Source: Methylobacterium sp. WL1 (GTDB lineage: Bacteria; Pseudomonadota; Alphaproteobacteria; Rhizobiales; Beijerinckiaceae). Taken from it: a stretch of DNA of 64,000 bases. Positions within the stretch are counted from its first letter, which is position 1. Every line of letters begins with the position of its first letter. The notes beneath the pieces are model-generated. The model was not told the origin of the DNA and made no database searches. It saw only the letters and a program-made list of their open reading frames with translations. Of this stretch, positions 19,867 to 29,658 are shown piece by piece. Location: positions 310,001 to 374,000 of the forward strand of contig NZ_CP042823.1 of the NCBI RefSeq assembly GCF_008000895.1, read 5' to 3'. Position numbers and translations under genes: made by a program.

Positions 19867-20178
19867 ATGATCAAGTCGGAGCTCGTCCTCAAGATCGCCG
19901 AGCAGAACCCGCATCTCTACCAGCGCGACGTCGAGATCCTGGTCAACGCGATCCTCGACACCATCTCGGATGCGCTGGCCCGGGGCGACCGGGTGGAGCT
20001 GCGCGGCTTCGGCGCCTTCTCGGTCAAGCGTCGAGAAGCGCGGCGGGGACGCAACCCGCGCACAGGCGCAGCCGTTGCCGTGTCCGAGAAGGCGATTCCC
20101 GTGTTCAAGACCGGGAAGGAGATGCGCCAGCGTCTCAACGCCGCCGGCATCGGCGAGAGTGCGTCGGCCGCCGAGTAG
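19867..20178 (+). CDS. ihfB: Integration host factor subunit beta
   Basis: 103-residue HU/IHF-family DNA-bending protein. Diagnostic parts are [40 protein letters not shown], the DNA-minor-groove arm [14 protein letters not shown] and [13 protein letters not shown]. The start at 19867 follows a purine-rich stretch. It pairs with IhfA in nucleoid structure, transcription and phage recombination. Confidence 0.95.
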   Translation: MIKSELVLKIAEQNPHLYQRDVEILVNAILDTISDALARGDRVELRGFGAFSVKRREARRGRNPRTGAAVAVSEKAIPVFKTGKEMRQRLNAAGIGESASAAE

Positions 20179-20188
20179 GAAGAGGTCT

Positions 20189-20569
20189 GTGAGCACGATG
20201 ATCCGTTTCCTGAAGAGCCTCGTGCTGCTGCCGATCGCGGCCTTGGTGATCCTGCTGGCGGTCGCCAACAGGGCGCCGGTGCCGCTCTCGTTCGATCCGT
20301 TCAACGCGGAGGCGCCCGTCTTCAGCGTGAACCTGCCGCTCTACGCGATCCTGTTCGGCGCCGTCGCGTTGGGCATCGTAGTCGGCGGGGTCTTCACGTG
20401 GCTCGGCCAGGGCAAGACCCGCGCGAACGTGCGCCACCACCGCCGCGAGGCGACCCGATACGAGCGTGAGGCGAACCGGCTGCGCGCCTACGCCCCAGAT
20501 AGCGAGACGCAAAACGGCGCCTACACGGTCCCCAATACGGGCCGTACCGCCCTGCCGGCGCCACGCTGA
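20189..20569 (+). CDS. LapA-like (DUF1049) membrane protein
   Basis: 126 residues from a GTG at 20189; an ATG nine bases later is the alternative. Two membrane helices (about 9-27 LVLLPIAALVILLAVANR and 50-72 LYAILFGAVALGIVVGGVF) flank a short loop with PVPLSFDPF, then a basic cytoplasmic helix. This is the LapA/YciS pattern, usually downstream of ihfB; relatives help assemble the lipopolysaccharide machinery. Confidence 0.85.
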   Translation: MSTMIRFLKSLVLLPIAALVILLAVANRAPVPLSFDPFNAEAPVFSVNLPLYAILFGAVALGIVVGGVFTWLGQGKTRANVRHHRREATRYEREANRLRAYAPDSETQNGAYTVPNTGRTALPAPR

Positions 20570-20579
20570 GCGGAAGCGT

Positions 20580-21239
20580 TCAGGAGGCGGACCGCGCCGC
20601 GGCCAGGAAGGCCGCGATCTTGTCCGGATCCTTCTGCCCGGGCGCCGATTCGACGCCCGACGACACGTCAACGGCACCGAGGCCGGTTCGGGCCAGTGCA
20701 TCCCGGACATTGCCGGCGTCCAGTCCCCCAGACAGCATGGTCCCGTCGGGCAGATCGGCACCCTCCAGGATCGTCCAGTCGAATCGGTGTCCGTTGCCCC
20801 CGGGGAGCGCGGCGTCCGGCGCCGGCTTGGCATCGAGCAGGATCCGGTCGGCCACGTCGGCATAGGCCGCGATCGGCGCCAGGTCGGCCCGAGTCGCGAC
20901 GCCGATCGCCTTCATCACCGGCCGGCCGGCGAGCGCCCGGATCGCCGCCACCCGCTCCGGACTCTCGCGTCCGTGCAGCTGGATCAGATCCGGATCGACG
21001 GCCTCGACCACAGCCCGCACGAGGGCGTCGTCCGGATCGACGAGAAGGATCACGCGGTGGGCCCGGCCGCGGGCTTGCACCGATAAACGCGAAGCCTGCG
21101 CGAAGTCTACGTGGCGGGGACTGCGAAGAAAGTGGACGAGTCCGATCCAATCCGCGCCAGCCTTCAGCGCAACGTCGAGGGTAGCTGGCGTGCTGAGCCC
21201 GCAGATCTTGACGCGGGCCGGTGAAATCGGAGCGGACAT
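20580..21239 (-). CDS. trpF: Phosphoribosylanthranilate isomerase
   Basis: 219-residue TIM barrel catalysing the Amadori rearrangement in tryptophan synthesis. The catalytic Cys is in VKICGLST (about 13) and the Asp in LLVDPDD; IQLHGRESPE and LSGGLDAGNV and DVSSGVE form the phosphate-binding end. Convergent with the LapA-like gene, ten bases apart. Confidence 0.95.
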   Translation of the reverse strand: MSAPISPARVKICGLSTPATLDVALKAGADWIGLVHFLRSPRHVDFAQASRLSVQARGRAHRVILLVDPDDALVRAVVEAVDPDLIQLHGRESPERVAAIRALAGRPVMKAIGVATRADLAPIAAYADVADRILLDAKPAPDAALPGGNGHRFDWTILEGADLPDGTMLSGGLDAGNVRDALARTGLGAVDVSSGVESAPGQKDPDKIAAFLAAARSAS

Positions 21240-21257
21240 GGGCGTTGTATAGCCGAT

Positions 21258-22367
21258 CTAGTACAGGGTCGGCAGGGAGACGTTCGGGATCGGGAACCCA
21301 CTGAACACAACCCGCCCGTTGACGAGCTTCAACGACGGCAGAGCCTTGAGCGGCGCGGACTCGCCCTGCGCCTCGCTCGGCTCAGGCCGCCGGCCCAGGC
21401 CCAGGAGGCCGCCCACGAGCTGGCCGACCAGCGCGCCCTTCTCCGAACCGAAGCGCTGGCCCACCACACTGCCCACCAGGGCATCGACGCCGGCCGCCCG
21501 CAGGTCGAGCTGTCCGACGGGGCGGTGCGCGTCGTCGAGGGCGAGCGTGCCCTTCGCCTGGACGCGCTGGGCGCCCTTGGCCAACGAGAGCGCCGTCAGG
21601 TCGAGGGTGCCGCCGGCCTGGCGCCAGCGCTCGAGTTCCCACGGCACCGGCCCGGTGCGCAGCACCGTCGCTTGGGTCAGCGTCGCATCGAGCGACAGGT
21701 CGGCGGGGGCCGGGTTGCCGGTGAGCGCGTCGAGCTGCGGTACGGCGGCCTGGGCGAGCCGCAGGCTCACGTCGACCGCGCCTTCGGAGTCGAAGCGGCC
21801 GGGGGTCGGCCGCGCATGCAGTTCGAGGTGCTGACCTGACACCGCGATCGGGCCCGGATCGGCACCGGTGACCGTGACGTTCGGGCTATCCACCACCAGC
21901 GAGGCACGGGTGAAGCCGTCCGATGCTCCATGGACGCTGCCCTGAAGCTTGCTCCAGGCGGCATCGCCGGTCAGCGCACCCTGCTCGACATGGAACGGCC
22001 CGGCGCTCTCGAACAGGACCAGGCGCGGCTGGTAGACCTGCGCGACCGCGGTCGACGGACCGAGGCGGAACCGGCCGTCCGACCGCTCCAGCGTGACCGC
22101 GTTGCAGCGCAGCTCGATCCGGAACGGGTAACCGGTGAGGGATCGGTCGGCGCAGGTCCAGGTGCGCCCTGCCGCCGCCTCGCGGGTCATCCAGCCGTCG
22201 ATTTCGGTCGCCGCGCGTCCCCGCAGCCAGAACCAGCCAACCGACCACGCGACGACGATCAGGGCGAGCAGGACGTAGGGCAGGAACAATCCGAGCCGGA
22301 ACCGTCGTGCGGTTCGTGTCAGGGAAGCCTGCGCCGCACCGTCCGGCCGCGTCCGATCCTGCGTCAT
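21258..22367 (-). CDS. DUF2125 family protein
   Basis: 369 residues. An N-terminal membrane anchor (about 28-50, LFLPYVLLALIVVAWSVGWF) precedes a large periplasmic beta-rich domain with the DUF2125 hallmarks DGWMTREAAAGRTWTCADRS, then GYPFRIELRCNAVTL. Function of the family is unknown; it often sits near trpF in alphaproteobacteria. It ends 19 bases upstream of the trpF start and could share its transcript. Confidence 0.85.
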   Translation of the reverse strand: MTQDRTRPDGAAQASLTRTARRFRLGLFLPYVLLALIVVAWSVGWFWLRGRAATEIDGWMTREAAAGRTWTCADRSLTGYPFRIELRCNAVTLERSDGRFRLGPSTAVAQVYQPRLVLFESAGPFHVEQGALTGDAAWSKLQGSVHGASDGFTRASLVVDSPNVTVTGADPGPIAVSGQHLELHARPTPGRFDSEGAVDVSLRLAQAAVPQLDALTGNPAPADLSLDATLTQATVLRTGPVPWELERWRQAGGTLDLTALSLAKGAQRVQAKGTLALDDAHRPVGQLDLRAAGVDALVGSVVGQRFGSEKGALVGQLVGGLLGLGRRPEPSEAQGESAPLKALPSLKLVNGRVVFSGFPIPNVSLPTLY

Positions 22368-22519
22368 GCGTCCTGTTTCCCGTCTCCGCCCCGCTCAGAG
22401 GGCTTGCAGGCTCCGCCTTGAAGCCATGCACGGGGCAAAACTGGGGCAGCGCCGGCATCGATCGACCAGTCGACCACCGATCCGCCGCGGGGAATGCCGC
22501 TTCCGGGGCAGATCCCGCT

Positions 22520-22966
22520 TCAGACTTGGGCCGGCTCGATCGTGTCGAACCGCAGGTCGCTGACGATCGCCGCCCGCTCGGCTTCACCCTCGGCGAGGCG
22601 ATGCACGTGCAGCTCGGTGGCGCCGCTTCTCCGAACCCGGTCGAGCCAGGTCCTCCGGAGGTGGTCGCGCGGGCTCTCGTTGGAGGTCGCCACCGAGACC
22701 ATCTCGGCGATGCCAGTATCGTCGCGACGCACCGCGATCACGACCGCCTCCGCCATCTCGTCGAGGTCGAAGGCACCGGCCGAATGGATCCCGACCACGT
22801 AGCGACGGCCGGAATGCCCGCGCCATGCCGAGAGCGGAAGGGCCGGCGTGCCGCGCAGGCCTGCGGTCGTCTTGAGGCGCTCTTCACGCACATCCTGTCT
22901 CCGCGTGCGATCGTCCTTCAGGTCGCGTAGCGCGGCCGACCAGGACAGGGCTCTTCTGTTCGCCAT
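22520..22966 (-). CDS. Hypothetical protein
   Basis: 148 residues from the ATG at 22966, just after GGTTGGAA. The N-terminal third is basic (ALRDLKDDRTRRQDVREERL); the rest is alpha/beta with HSGRRYVVGIHSAG and EAVVIAVRRDD. No membrane helix. Unrecognised. Confidence 0.55.
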   Translation of the reverse strand: MANRRALSWSAALRDLKDDRTRRQDVREERLKTTAGLRGTPALPLSAWRGHSGRRYVVGIHSAGAFDLDEMAEAVVIAVRRDDTGIAEMVSVATSNESPRDHLRRTWLDRVRRSGATELHVHRLAEGEAERAAIVSDLRFDTIEPAQV

Positions 22967-23117
22967 TTGTTCCAACCTACCGCGCGATATCCACAGGCGT
23001 CAAGCACAACGTTCCTGAGGAGGAATGTGGTATCGGGCGACGTTATCCACAAGCGACGCAGATCGACCGAAGCACCGGCTCAAAGCCGATTGAGCCGGTC
23101 CGTCGAGGCCGGGCTCG

Positions 23118-23903
23118 TCAGCGTCTTTGGGCCGCCGCCGCGGTGTGCCCGGCAGCCGCGGAGGCGGGCTGCTCCGCCCCCATGGTCGATGCCGCGGCGT
23201 CTGGCTCCAGGAGGGCGTTCGAGGCGGCCTCCAGCCGCTCTTGGGCGAGGGCCTGGAACTCCGGGCGACCCATGCCCGGCGGGATGGGTTCGAGGAAGTG
23301 GATCACGGCGGTTCCGGGCCGGCGGATGAGGCTGTTGCGAGACCAGAACCGGCCCGTGTTCAACGCCACGGGCACGCACGGCACCTTCAGGGCCATGTAG
23401 AGGTGCGACAGGCCCTGCTTGTAGGCGGGGGGCGCTCCGACGGCACGGCGGGTGCCTTCGGGGAAGATGATGAGCTGGCGGCCCTCCTGGATCGCCGTGG
23501 CGGCAGCCGCATTCATGAGGCTCATCGCCCGGGCGCCCTTGGAGCGGTCGATCGCCACCATGCCACTGCGGGACAGGTACCAGCCGATCAGCGGGATCAG
23601 CAGCAGCTCACGCTTCAGGATGTAGGCGAATTCCGGGAACACGGTGCAGAGCGCCAGGGTCTCCAGGGCCGACTGGTGCTTGGCCGCGATCAAAAGCGGC
23701 CCCTCCGGGATGTTCTCCAGCCCGCGAAACTCGACCTTCATGCCGGCGACCACGCGCAGCAGCCACAGCGTCAGCCGGCCCCAAAGGCGGGCCAGCCGTA
23801 ACACAGCGCGGCGGGAGACCAGCGTGGGCAGGCCGCCGAACGCCAGAAGCGTCGTCATGGCGTAGAAGCAGACGTTGAAGGCGAGGGAGCGCAGGGCGAG
23901 CAT
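23118..23903 (-). CDS. plsC: 1-acyl-sn-glycerol-3-phosphate acyltransferase
   Basis: 261 residues. N-terminal membrane segment (about 9-27), then the acyltransferase blocks: AAKHQSALETL (block I, with Glu where Asp is more usual in HX4D), GMVAIDRSKGARAM, and FPEGTRRAVG (block III). It makes phosphatidic acid from lysophosphatidic acid. The C-terminal 30 residues are Ala-rich. Confidence 0.9.
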   Translation of the reverse strand: MLALRSLAFNVCFYAMTTLLAFGGLPTLVSRRAVLRLARLWGRLTLWLLRVVAGMKVEFRGLENIPEGPLLIAAKHQSALETLALCTVFPEFAYILKRELLLIPLIGWYLSRSGMVAIDRSKGARAMSLMNAAAATAIQEGRQLIIFPEGTRRAVGAPPAYKQGLSHLYMALKVPCVPVALNTGRFWSRNSLIRRPGTAVIHFLEPIPPGMGRPEFQALAQERLEAASNALLEPDAAASTMGAEQPASAAAGHTAAAAQRR

Positions 23904-23989
23904 CGGAATCCGCTTCGTGGCGGTCCTCCTCTAGCGCGCAGAGGCGTCAGCGGCCAAGCGCGCCCGGTTAGGCAACCTGCCCCGAACGA

Positions 23990-24505
23990 TCATCCGCCTG
24001 CGGCCTGTGCGGGGCGCCGGGAGAACCCTGCGCCGCGTCCTGCAACCAGCCAGTAGACGAGGCCCGCGCTCGCGCCGACGACGAACAGGATCAGCGTCAG
24101 GCGCGCTTCTGCGGCGAGAAGCCCCGGATCCGAGCTGGCCGCCGGACGCACGCCGCCGCGGGCGAGCCAGGGGAGGGCGGCGGTCAGCAGTCCGGTTCCG
24201 GCGCCGTACCAGAGCAGGCTGCGGCGCCCGAACGCCTCGCCTGCAAACCCGACCACGGCCGGCGGCACGAACAGCACGACGAACAGCGCCTGAGCGAGAC
24301 CGGCGACCAGGAGAACCAGCGCCTCCGGCGGCAGGCCCGCCGAAAGGTCCGACAGGGCCATGTCGACGCCCGCGAGCGCACCGCCGGTGAGCCAGGCATT
24401 CGCGGTCGGATCGATCAGCAGCGCCAGTACGAGGATCCCCGCGCCGGCCGGTACGGCCAGGAGAAGGGCGAAGGCTCCGAGAATCAGGCGGCCGAGGAGG
24501 TGCAT
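23990..24505 (-). CDS. Hypothetical multi-span membrane protein
   Basis: 171 residues from the ATG at 24505 (an in-frame GTG at 24520 is the alternative). Four hydrophobic helices: about 4-32, 57-85, 95-112 and 132-155. No recognised domain. It lies between the RND operon terminator and plsC. Confidence 0.6.
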   Translation of the reverse strand: MHLLGRLILGAFALLLAVPAGAGILVLALLIDPTANAWLTGGALAGVDMALSDLSAGLPPEALVLLVAGLAQALFVVLFVPPAVVGFAGEAFGRRSLLWYGAGTGLLTAALPWLARGGVRPAASSDPGLLAAEARLTLILFVVGASAGLVYWLVAGRGAGFSRRPAQAAGG

Positions 24506-24536
24506 GGCAAGCTCATACACCGAAGCGTAGGGCCCT

Positions 24537-24579
24537 CGTAAAAGAAGCCGCGCCCGACCGGTCAGGGTCGGGCGCGGCT
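24537..24579 (-). terminator. Rho-independent terminator of the RND efflux operon
   Basis: Fourteen-base perfect arms (24546-24559 and 24566-24579) around a 6-base loop, followed on the minus strand by a T-rich run. It lies 44 bases after the pump gene stop. Confidence 0.85.
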
Positions 24580-24622
24580 GTGGGATGCGCGGCTCTCTCG
24601 ATCCGACGGCCGGCGGGACGCC

Positions 24623-27600
24623 TCAGCCGTGGGCGGGGGCAGCCCCGCCGTGGTCACCGTGCGAGGACTTGCCCCGCAGGCGGCCGAGCCAGAGCGAGAA
24701 GTGGCGGATCACGACGTAGAAGACCGGGGTGAGGAACAAGCCGAAGAAGGTCGCACCGATCATCCCGAAGAACACCGCGGTGCCCAGGGCCTGGCGCATC
24801 TCGGCGCCGGGGCCGGTGGCGATCACCAGCGGCAGGGTGCCGAGGATGAACGCGAAGGCGGTCATCAGGATCGGGCGCAGGCGAAGCCGGCAGGCTTCCA
24901 CCGCCGCCTCGACCGGGCCCCGGCGCTCACGCAGTTCGATGTCGTGCGCGAATTCGACGATCAGGATCGCGTTCTTGGCCGCGAGGCCGATCAGCACGAT
25001 CAGGCCGATCTGGGTCAGGATGTTGTTGTCCTGTCCCCGGAACTGCACACCGGCGAGCGCCGCGAGCACGCCGGTCGGCACCACCAGCAGGATCGCCAGC
25101 GGCAGGGCCCACGATTCGTACTGCGCGGCCAACACCAGGAAGACGAGGAGCACGCCCAGGGCGAAGACGGCGCCGGCAGTCCCGCTCGCGGCCTTCTGCT
25201 GGTAGGCGATCTCGGTCCAGTCGTAGGAATAACCGTCGGGGAGCGCCTTCTTGGCGATTTCCTCCATGGCGGTCAGCGCCTGACCGGTCGAAACGCCGGG
25301 CTTGGCCACGCCCTGGATCGGGACCGAGTAGTACAGGTTGAAGCGCTGGACGATCTGCGGACCGGTCACGTCGCGCACCGAGGCGAGGGTACCCATCGGC
25401 ACCAGTGCCCCCGTCGAGGAGCGCACCTTGATCTGCGAGATATCCTGGATCGACGAACGATAGGCGGCATCGCCCTGCAGGCGCACCTGGTAGATGCGGC
25501 CGAGGGTGTTGAAGTCGTTCACATAGGTGCCGCCAAGATCCGCCTGGACCGACGAGAACACGTTGGCGAGCGGTACGTTCAGCATCCGCGCGATGGTGCG
25601 GTCGATGTCGAGGAAGAGCTGCGGCGTCGCGTTGTCGAAGGTCGTGAACACCCGCTGCACGTCCGCGCTCTGGTTCGCCTGGGCGATCACCTCGCCGGCC
25701 GCGGCCATAAGCGGCCCGATCTCCGAGGATTGGCGGCTCTCGATCTGCAGCTTGAAACCGCCGCCGTTGCCGAGGCCGCGGACCGGCGGCGGCGGGATCA
25801 CGATCACCCGGGCTTCCTGGATGTCGGACGTCGCCTTGAGCACCTCGCCGGTGAGCACCGCGGCGCTGCGCCCCTCGCCGGCGCGTTCCTTGGCCCCGGT
25901 GAGCGTCAGGAACATCACGCCGGCATTTGTGGTGTTGGTGAAGGTCGCCCCGTCGAAGCCCGCGATGATGACGGCGTTGGCGATGCCTTTGACCGTCCGG
26001 GCCTGCTTGGCGGCGCGCAGCATCACGTCCGTGGTGCGGTCGAGCGACGAGCCGGAGGGAAGCTGGACGACGCCGATCAGGTAGCCCTGGTCCTGGTCCG
26101 GGATGAAGCCCGTCGGCGTCGTCTGCGCCAGGTGCAGGGTGCCGGCGATCACCGCCGCGTAGACCAGAAGCATCGCCCCGAGCCCGACGATCCCGCCGGT
26201 CAAGACACGGATCGAGCGGCCGTAGGCGTTCGACGTGGCGTCGAAGGCGCGGTTGAAGCCGTTGGCGAGCCAGTTCACGAACCGGGTCAGGAAGAACTTC
26301 GGCTCCTTGCGCGCGTGATGCGGCACGAGCAGCAGCTTACACAGCGCCGGGGACAGGGTCAGCGAGTTGAACGCGGAGATCAGGGTCGAGGCCGCGATCG
26401 TGAGCGCGAACTGCTTGTAGAACTGGCCCGAGATGCCCGGGATGAACGCCGTCGGCACGAACACCGCCGCCAGCACGAGCGCGATGGCGATGACGGCGCC
26501 GCCGACCTCGTCCATGGTCTTGTGGGCGGCATCGCCGGGCGAAAGCCCTTCGGCCATGTTGCGCTCGACGTTCTCCACCACGACGATGGCGTCGTCGACC
26601 ACGATACCGATGGCCAGCACCAGCCCGAACAGGGTCAGGTTGTTGAGCGAGAAGCCGAAAGCCGCCATCGCCGCGAAGGTACCGATGAGCGACACGGGGA
26701 TCGCGATCACCGGGATCAGCGCCGTGCGCCAGCTCTGCAGGAACACCAGCACCACGATGACCACGAGGCCGACCGCCTCGAACAGGGTCTTGTAGACCTC
26801 CTGGATCGACTCCTCGATGAACTCGGTGGGGTTGTAGGCGATGCGGTACTCGACGTCCGGCGGGAAGTTCTTCTTGACGACCTCCATCACCTGCTTGACC
26901 GAGCTTGCGGCCTCCAGGGCGTTGGTGCCGGGCCGCTGGAACGCGCCGATGCCGACCGCGGGCGTGTCGTTGAGGTACGAGTTGGTGGTGTAATCCTTTT
27001 GGCCCATCTCCACGCGGGCGATGTCCTTGACCCGGACGAGGCGCCCGTCCTGGGCCTTGATGATCACTTCGGCGAATTGTTCAGGCGTCTTGAAGCGCGC
27101 CTGAGACTGGACCACGAGCTGGAACGCCTCGCCCTTGGCGGCGGGCGGGCCGTTGAGCTGGCCGGCCGCCACCTGCACGTTCTGCTCCTGCAGGGCCGTG
27201 GTGACGTCGGTGACCGAGAGGCCGTAGGCGGCGAGCTTGTTCGGATCGACCCAGATGCGCTCGGCGTACTCGTTACCGCCGAACACCGTGATGTCGCCGA
27301 CGCCGTCGAGGCGCAGCAGCTCGTCGCGGATGTTCAGGTAGATGTAGTTCGCCAGGTAGTTCTGGTCGTAGGTCTTGTTCGGCGAGAGCAGGTGCACGAC
27401 CAGCATCAGGTCGGGCGAGGCCTTGCGCACCGTAACGCCGAGGTTGCGCACGTCCGGCGGCAGGCGCGGCTGCGCCACCGAAAGCCGGTTCTGCACCAGC
27501 ACGTTGGCGATATCGAGGTTGGTGCCGACCTTGAAGGTCACGGTCAGCAGCATGTTGCCGTCGTTGGTCGACAACGACGTCATGTACAGCATGTTGTCGA

Positions 27601-27820
27601 CGCCGTTGACCTCCTGCTCGATCGGCGTCGCGATCGTGGCGGCCACGGTCTCGGCGTTGGCGCCCGGATAGGAGGCGCGCACGGTCACGGTCGGCGGCAC
27701 GATCTCGGGATATTGCGAGACCGGCAGGCTCTCGTAGGCCACGAAGCCGAGGATCAGGAAGATGATCGACGTGACGGACGCGAAGATCGGCCTGTCGACG
27801 AAGAAGTGGGCGAAACGCAT
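24623..27820 (-). CDS. RND (HAE-1) multidrug efflux transporter
   Basis: 1065 residues, the size of AcrB/MexF proteins. Twelve membrane helices with two large periplasmic loops. The proton-relay Asp pair is in GIVVDDAIVVVENVERN (about 406). Other signatures are GADNM-like VNGVDNMLYMTS, PDVRNLGVTVRK and the C-terminal LIVLIGLAAKNAILIVEFA. It exports drugs or solvents by proton antiport together with the fusion protein upstream; no outer-membrane channel gene is adjacent. Confidence 0.93.
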   Translation of the reverse strand: MRFAHFFVDRPIFASVTSIIFLILGFVAYESLPVSQYPEIVPPTVTVRASYPGANAETVAATIATPIEQEVNGVDNMLYMTSLSTNDGNMLLTVTFKVGTNLDIANVLVQNRLSVAQPRLPPDVRNLGVTVRKASPDLMLVVHLLSPNKTYDQNYLANYIYLNIRDELLRLDGVGDITVFGGNEYAERIWVDPNKLAAYGLSVTDVTTALQEQNVQVAAGQLNGPPAAKGEAFQLVVQSQARFKTPEQFAEVIIKAQDGRLVRVKDIARVEMGQKDYTTNSYLNDTPAVGIGAFQRPGTNALEAASSVKQVMEVVKKNFPPDVEYRIAYNPTEFIEESIQEVYKTLFEAVGLVVIVVLVFLQSWRTALIPVIAIPVSLIGTFAAMAAFGFSLNNLTLFGLVLAIGIVVDDAIVVVENVERNMAEGLSPGDAAHKTMDEVGGAVIAIALVLAAVFVPTAFIPGISGQFYKQFALTIAASTLISAFNSLTLSPALCKLLLVPHHARKEPKFFLTRFVNWLANGFNRAFDATSNAYGRSIRVLTGGIVGLGAMLLVYAAVIAGTLHLAQTTPTGFIPDQDQGYLIGVVQLPSGSSLDRTTDVMLRAAKQARTVKGIANAVIIAGFDGATFTNTTNAGVMFLTLTGAKERAGEGRSAAVLTGEVLKATSDIQEARVIVIPPPPVRGLGNGGGFKLQIESRQSSEIGPLMAAAGEVIAQANQSADVQRVFTTFDNATPQLFLDIDRTIARMLNVPLANVFSSVQADLGGTYVNDFNTLGRIYQVRLQGDAAYRSSIQDISQIKVRSSTGALVPMGTLASVRDVTGPQIVQRFNLYYSVPIQGVAKPGVSTGQALTAMEEIAKKALPDGYSYDWTEIAYQQKAASGTAGAVFALGVLLVFLVLAAQYESWALPLAILLVVPTGVLAALAGVQFRGQDNNILTQIGLIVLIGLAAKNAILIVEFAHDIELRERRGPVEAAVEACRLRLRPILMTAFAFILGTLPLVIATGPGAEMRQALGTAVFFGMIGATFFGLFLTPVFYVVIRHFSLWLGRLRGKSSHGDHGGAAPAHG

Positions 27821-27927
27821 CGGTCAAACCTCTGAGGCCCGCCGGTCACCCGGTCGGGGCCCTGCGTCGTCGGTGCGGCGCACGCGGCGCGGCGCGCACG
27901 AATGCAGTCGTGTCGAGCCGGTCAGGC

Positions 27928-29085
27928 TCACGTCTTGCTCGGGGGCAACTCGACCGTCTCCGGGGTGACTTTGGCCCCCGGACGGATGCGGGCGACTCCG
28001 TTGACCACCACGGTCTCGTCGCCCTTCAGGCCGCTGCGGATCACCCGGTAACCATCGACCTTGGGACCCAGCACCACGTCCTTCTGCTGGACCACGTTCT
28101 CCGGCCCGATCACGTAGACGATGCGCTTGTCCTGGTTGGCCGCGACCGCCTCGTCGGGGATCATCACGCCCTGGAACGGTTTGGTCGCCGGCATCGCGAC
28201 GATGCCGAACAGGCCGGGCTTGATGAACTGGTCGGCGTTGGGGACGGTGGCGCGCAGCAGGATCGTGCCGGTGGCGTTGTCGACGCGGTTGTCGACGAAG
28301 TCGAGGGTGCCCTTGCGGGTCGGCTTCGCCTCGCCCGACAGCGCGATCATGATCGGCACGCCCTTGCCCTGCTGGGTCTGGCCCATGCCGATGCCGAGGC
28401 TGTTCTGGTACTTGAGGAACGACTTCTCATCGACCGTGAAGCTGAACCAGATCGGGTCGAGGGACACGATCGTCGTCAGCATGGTCTGGTCGGCGCTGAC
28501 GATGTTGCCCTCGGTGACCAGCCGGCGGCTGATCCGGCCGTTGACCGGGGCCTTCACCTCGCTGAAGTCATAGTTGAGCTGCGCGTTGTTCAGTGCCGCC
28601 TGGGCGCTGTCGACGTCGGCCTGGGCGGTCAGCGACGCCTGCCGGCGCTGATCGGTGACCTGCTCGGAGATGTTGCCGCTCCGCGACAGGGTCTGGGCGC
28701 GCTCGAGATCGGTCTGCGAGAACGTCTGGCGCGCCTTGGCGGACGCCAGGGCGGCCTGGGCCTGCTCGAGGGCCGCCTTGTAGGGGCGCCGGTCGATCAC
28801 GAACAGCAGATCACCCTTCTTCACGGTCTGGCCGTCCATGAAGTTGATCTTCTCCAGGTAGCCGGTCACCCGGGCCCGGACCTCGACGTAATCGATCGCA
28901 TCGAAGCGGCCGGTATACTGATCCTGCTCGACGATCTCGCGCACCACCGGCTTGGCCACGGTGACCTTCGGCGGCGGACCGCCGGGTGCCTGGGCGTACG
29001 CGATCGGGGCGAGCGGCCCCGCGAACAGGAAGCCGGCCGCGAGACCGGAGAGCACGGGGAAGAGGCTGGAAAGCCGGCTGCGCAT
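27928..29085 (-). CDS. RND efflux membrane fusion protein
   Basis: 385 residues with an N-terminal signal/anchor segment ending near AYAQA (about 32). Fold elements in order: YTGRFDAIDYVEVRARVTGY lipoyl half, coiled-coil hairpin (about 105-170, YKAALEQAQAALASAKARQT), second lipoyl half VKAPVNGRISRRLVTEGNIV, beta-barrel. It links the pump to an outer-membrane channel and is transcribed first, 107 bases before the transporter gene. Confidence 0.92.
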   Translation of the reverse strand: MRSRLSSLFPVLSGLAAGFLFAGPLAPIAYAQAPGGPPPKVTVAKPVVREIVEQDQYTGRFDAIDYVEVRARVTGYLEKINFMDGQTVKKGDLLFVIDRRPYKAALEQAQAALASAKARQTFSQTDLERAQTLSRSGNISEQVTDQRRQASLTAQADVDSAQAALNNAQLNYDFSEVKAPVNGRISRRLVTEGNIVSADQTMLTTIVSLDPIWFSFTVDEKSFLKYQNSLGIGMGQTQQGKGVPIMIALSGEAKPTRKGTLDFVDNRVDNATGTILLRATVPNADQFIKPGLFGIVAMPATKPFQGVMIPDEAVAANQDKRIVYVIGPENVVQQKDVVLGPKVDGYRVIRSGLKGDETVVVNGVARIRPGAKVTPETVELPPSKT

Positions 29086-29231
29086 CGGGTCCTGCTGTCC
29101 GTTGGCCGACCCGTCGGTCGAACCGAGCTTGACGACGTGTCCTTGTCAGACGCGCCGTAACCTACGCGCCCGATTGCTCATTGTGCGAGAGCGCACATCA
29201 CGGCCCGGGACGGCCGGATTGTTTCGGCGAG

Positions 29232-29552
29232 CTACTCGATTGCTTCGCCTGCGGCGTACCAATCCTTGAAGCCGCCCTTGTAGTGCTCGGAGATGTCGAC
29301 GCCCGCCTGCTGGGCAGCCATCAGCGCGTGGACCGAACGAACGCCGGACCCGCACGACAGGACCGGCCGCCGGCCGTCCGCCGCGATGAGGGCGGCCACG
29401 GCCTGGGGATCGAACGTGGACAGCGGATGCAGGACGGCGCCGGGGATGTGCCCGGCCTCGTATTCGTGGTCTTCGCGCACGTCGATGACCAGCATCGTGC
29501 CGTCGCTCAACCCGCGTTTGACCGTTTCACGATCGAGGTCGACCACCTGCAT
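29232..29552 (-). CDS. Rhodanese-like domain protein
   Basis: 106-residue single rhodanese domain. Core motifs: VIDVREDHEYEAGHIPGAVL and the active-site loop with Cys in VLSCGSGVRSVHAL (about 79). Likely a thiosulfate or persulfide sulfurtransferase. Monocistronic. Confidence 0.88.
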   Translation of the reverse strand: MQVVDLDRETVKRGLSDGTMLVIDVREDHEYEAGHIPGAVLHPLSTFDPQAVAALIAADGRRPVLSCGSGVRSVHALMAAQQAGVDISEHYKGGFKDWYAAGEAIE

Positions 29553-29658
29553 CGGCGGATCTCCGTTCCGTCCACCCTAGGGCCAGCCCTATGGACTGAC
29601 GCTTTCCCTTATTCGTCAGGGCGGGGCCGCGCAACTCGCGGTGACCGGCTCGCTCCCG

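Noticed and set aside
24629..27835. A 1068-codon open frame antisense to the RND transporter
   Set aside because: It mirrors a clear RND protein in a high-GC gene; composition is His/Arg/Gly-rich with no domain.
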